Below, piece by piece: positions 60,615-64,000 of a DNA stretch of 64,000 bases. The stretch comes from Styela clava (lineage: Eukaryota > Chordata > Ascidiacea > Stolidobranchia > Styelidae), in the NCBI RefSeq assembly GCF_964204865.1, contig NC_135252.1, forward strand, positions 10,313,383 through 10,377,382. The letters run 5' to 3'. The translations under genes and the position numbers were made by a program. Under the pieces are notes generated by a model. It ran no database searches, had not been told where the DNA came from, and saw nothing but the letters and a program-made list of their open reading frames with translations. Each line of letters opens with the position of its first letter. The first letter of the stretch is position 1.

Positions 60615-63600
60615 TGAGCTGAAATTTTAATTTTCTCCGAAGATCTATCTTAGCGCAATTTAAATTAATACTCCATGGTACCCAGGGGACTCTCAAAATT
60701 GTACAAATAGAAAAATTCAGCATCAATGACGTAAATGAAGCGCCCCGACCTCGAGAGAGAATAATTTAGCAGACCTCATCAACGGTTGGTGATTTCCGAC
60801 GCAAGCGGATTATCGTGAACCCATGCACTCAACCTTTCATTGGTATTCTCACATAACAGGACATGTAGCATTTGCATTAATGACAGTGAACAATTATGAC
60901 ATAAATACCAATGACATAAGATTTTGAGAGACGTCATTCAAACATTAAATCAAGTTCGTTACTCACTTTCAAGAGAGTTTAAGCTGCTCATCTTAAGTTC
61001 ACCAAAAACAGGTTAAGTTTGATGAATATAACTTTAAAACTATAGAATGATGCGATTAATCAACTCCTGTAGCAGAACATACAAAGAATAAATTATATTT
61101 TACCATAAATCGTTTTTCTTGTTTATTATGCCAGGTTCAAAAAGTGACGTATATACGTTTAATAACCGAGTACTATCAATTGCTCATCATTTTGGAGGAT
61201 GATCGTATATTTCTAACGTAATATATTTCATCACTTTGAACTCTTTATTTCGGATGCAATGGATTAACATTGTTGCGTCATTGCTTCGCTCTGAACCACG
61301 TTCGAGATTGGCTTCATTAAATTTTAATGACGTCCTATACACGCACGTTCAAATTCTCACCAACGATTATATTTTCCTGGTATATTAAAGAAACCAGCCA
61401 TCAATTTATAGCTTCATTAATTTAAATAATTTTTTCAATTATCACCAAAGCAAATCAATACATGGGGATTATCATTATTATATAATTTTTTAGTTTTGAA
61501 ACCAGAAGGCTAGACATTTTCTCCGCAGCGATAGCGTAATACCATCTGTTCCAAGATGTATGCTGCAATCATATCAATATTACAATCTTTTATGTATAGT
61601 CAAGAGCTAAATATGACCAGGTACATTTCTTGATTGCAAAGTTGGTGCCAGATGTAGGTCAAATTTGGTCCAAGGGGTGAATTCACCCCAGGTTGGAAAA
61701 CCCATGGGCTGGACATCTAAGATAATTTATTCAACAGCACCATTCAATATAAGTGTATTATATTCTCAAATACAAACCCCATTCACCAAGTTCACAATGT
61801 CTGGTCGTATTGGATTATAGTATATTAGTCAGAGATAGACAAATTCTCACTGATAAATATGTACATCTGGGAGGAATATTATTATAAACGATTTAATACT
61901 TGGATCATATCATATCATCCGTTTTTACCAAATCAATTCTAACAGAAAAAGAAGGCAATAAAATTTTTGGTATTCTCTACAAAGGTAAAATTTACATTTA
62001 GTCAGATTACACGTAATTGGAAATTTTTGGAGTGGGCCTAATTTCAAATTCACTACCGGACACCTTTATGAAAATTTAATGAAGGTTGACGCAAACCAGA
62101 CGCAAATCTATTTTCTCGTTTTTTATGGTAAAGTCACTTCGTCTTTTGTACAAAATCTTGTTAACATTTTTGACAGTAGTTTCCCAGTCACAACATCCTC
62201 TTTAGAACATGAAAACTCGGCGACATAATCATCTCTGAAATATTTAAAGACATTTTAATCAATTCCAATCTTATTTTATGCAATTTTTATTTGTCATAAA
62301 TCGAAATAAATGTAATAATCGGCGAGTTAAAAAAGGGAACGGAAACATAAAGAAAAAAGCGTAACATCCAATTATTTTATTCCCTTTCAAATATGAAGAT
62401 TCCCTGTAATAATTGCATTTATTTTACATTAAATCAGCAATTCAACGAATTTACCTGCCGTAAAGCTATTGAATTTTATATTTTTATTTCCTAATTTAGG
62501 AAGTGGCACCTGTTGTTTGTCATCTTATCTTGATGATGCTATTTCGTAATGGACAATTAACAAGCATCGATTTTTCACGCAAAAAAATGCGTAATTGTTT
62601 TATGTGGATCTCTAAAAGACCTTTGGTTTAGCATGAATGGCAAGTTTATAATTTCGATGACATTGAGGACACCGAAAAACTTTTAAAATATCACCTAGAC
62701 CTAGAGCAATATTTTGTTTACTGTTTTACAGAAGGGTTATTGGAATTCTAATTTGATTTATATTTTTAATCTGAATACAATTTTGCGTTCTTAGATTCTT
62801 CCTGCGCATATTTGAAAACAGCTCGCTAGAGTCCAGGTGGTATATCCGCCAGGTGGCTTCGTCAGTCTATCTATATTCGTTACTATACCTGAATGTGATC
62901 GACTATGCAGTAACAAAATCTTGGTAAAACTTGTATTATGTGAAATGAGTTCCAGCACTTTTGTTGCTATAAAATACTTATTGTATATGGCAGTGTTCTT
63001 TAGATTTTTGTCATCATGACCACCCGGCACGGACAAACTTTTTTGCGACCCGCCGGAGCCTGTTTACATTATTTTTTCGGTAATACCCTTAGATGCGATT
63101 TTATCGACAATGTATTTTTTTTGCAATATGAGCAATCATTCGCATCCTTTTTTTGTTATATCAGAGATAAATTTTAGCTTTTGCCCGCCATCTAGCGGAT
63201 AATCATAGTACGGAATGTTCACTCATATGCAACCAGAAAAATGTAGCATTGTTTTCACGTTGTATTGTTACAACAAACGTTTTTATGCATGCTTTTTGTG
63301 CACTATATATATATTTTCCAAGGTTATCATACATGTGGGAAATCCCATCTTTTGCATCATATCTCATTTATGAATCATTTGTATACTCTATATTTCTGGG
63401 ATATTAATCGAACCTAATCCATACAGAGCTTCTCTTTTTAGATTGCCTTTTGTTACCTTATATGTATATTAACATTACTAACACGATTATGGTTTTCTCT
63501 GGGTTTCTGTGAAATGCAAATTGCTAGAAGGAATAGCTGTGTTTTCTTGACATCTATGTTCTTGTTTTGTGTATTTCGGGATATTGCGGTTTTATCATTA

Positions 63601-64000
63601 TTTGAGTAACAGAATAATAGCATATAAATATAAAACGTATAATATGAATAAAGAGGTGAATCATTCATTCCAAATCTAATACAAAAATCCCGTTTCGTGA
63701 CAATTGAAATATACATGTGAATCAGAAACCACCTAACCGCAACAAAATATATAATGTTTTCTTTGTTTACTTTTTATCCTTTCGTTATGCATTTTGTTAC
63801 ATTTTCGTGTATATAAAGATTCTAATTCCAATTCTAATCTAAAAATGTATATATGAAAGCACCTACTGTCTCATTTGAAATTCATTCATAAACCGATTTT
63901 ACTTTTGACAGTATAAGACAGGAGCATTGAAGCGTTCAATGTGCGTCATGTGACATTTAGACGATTCGTGGTTTCCTGGTATGGAATTTCGGAAATCACT
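60615..64000. other. Gene-free right end of window
   Basis: AT-rich sequence, no coding region recognised on either strand. A SINE-tail-like piece (GATAAATATGTACATC) is at about 61852. A possible transposon remnant with GC-rich borders lies around 62830-63060 (CCGCCAGGTGGC ... CACCCGGCACGG). Confidence 0.4.

Overview
The window looks like nuclear DNA of an animal. It is AT-rich, its genes are split by many short GT-AG introns, and it is full of small DNA transposons, a tRNA-derived SINE and simple repeats. Gene content (carnitine carrier, 3-hydroxyacyl-CoA dehydratase, ZSWIM3-like protein, lipocalin, astacin with thrombospondin repeats) and the compact exon/intron scale suggest an invertebrate deuterostome, perhaps a tunicate. 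The species call is inference only. All multi-exon models were joined by hand from splice sites and reading phase.

Layout, left to right. At 1-1700 (+) is the 3' part of a PDIA5-like ER thioredoxin protein ending in HDEL. At 2463-5984 (-) is a complete HACD-type 3-hydroxyacyl-CoA dehydratase in seven coding exons, with a hAT transposon remnant in its first intron. At 7258-8157 (-) is an intronless mitochondrial carnitine/acylcarnitine carrier. From 8.2 to 14.3 kb there is no recognised gene, but there is a higher-order tandem repeat (about 10.15-10.92 kb) and a 932-bp hAT-like MITE. At 14323-20099 (+) is an eight-exon ZSWIM3-like gene (domesticated MULE-type transposase fold plus SWIM zinc finger). 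At 24577-26510 (-) is a six-exon secreted lipocalin.

At 28939-44484 (+) is the largest gene: 22 coding exons and about 1098 residues. It encodes a predicted type II membrane astacin metalloprotease with eight thrombospondin type 1 repeats and three C-terminal VCBS/FG-GAP-like calcium loops. Its introns carry several copies of a tRNA-derived SINE. From 44.6 to 51.9 kb is repeat-rich DNA with no gene recognised. It includes a near-perfect inverted repeat built from a dispersed element with a hammerhead-ribozyme-like core. At 51916-53049 (+) and 59219-60530 (-) lie two convergent paralogous EF-hand genes sharing an unusual basic C-terminal tail. The rest, to 64000, shows no gene I can support.

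Functional links are loose, as expected for eukaryotic neighbours. HACD and the carnitine carrier both act on acyl-CoA metabolism and sit side by side on the same strand, but nothing in the sequence shows co-regulation. The most distinctive items are the membrane astacin/TSP1/VCBS protein with its duplicated two-repeat exon module, the EF-hand pair with its private tail, the PDI domain with a broken CXXC, and the dispersed hammerhead-like element.
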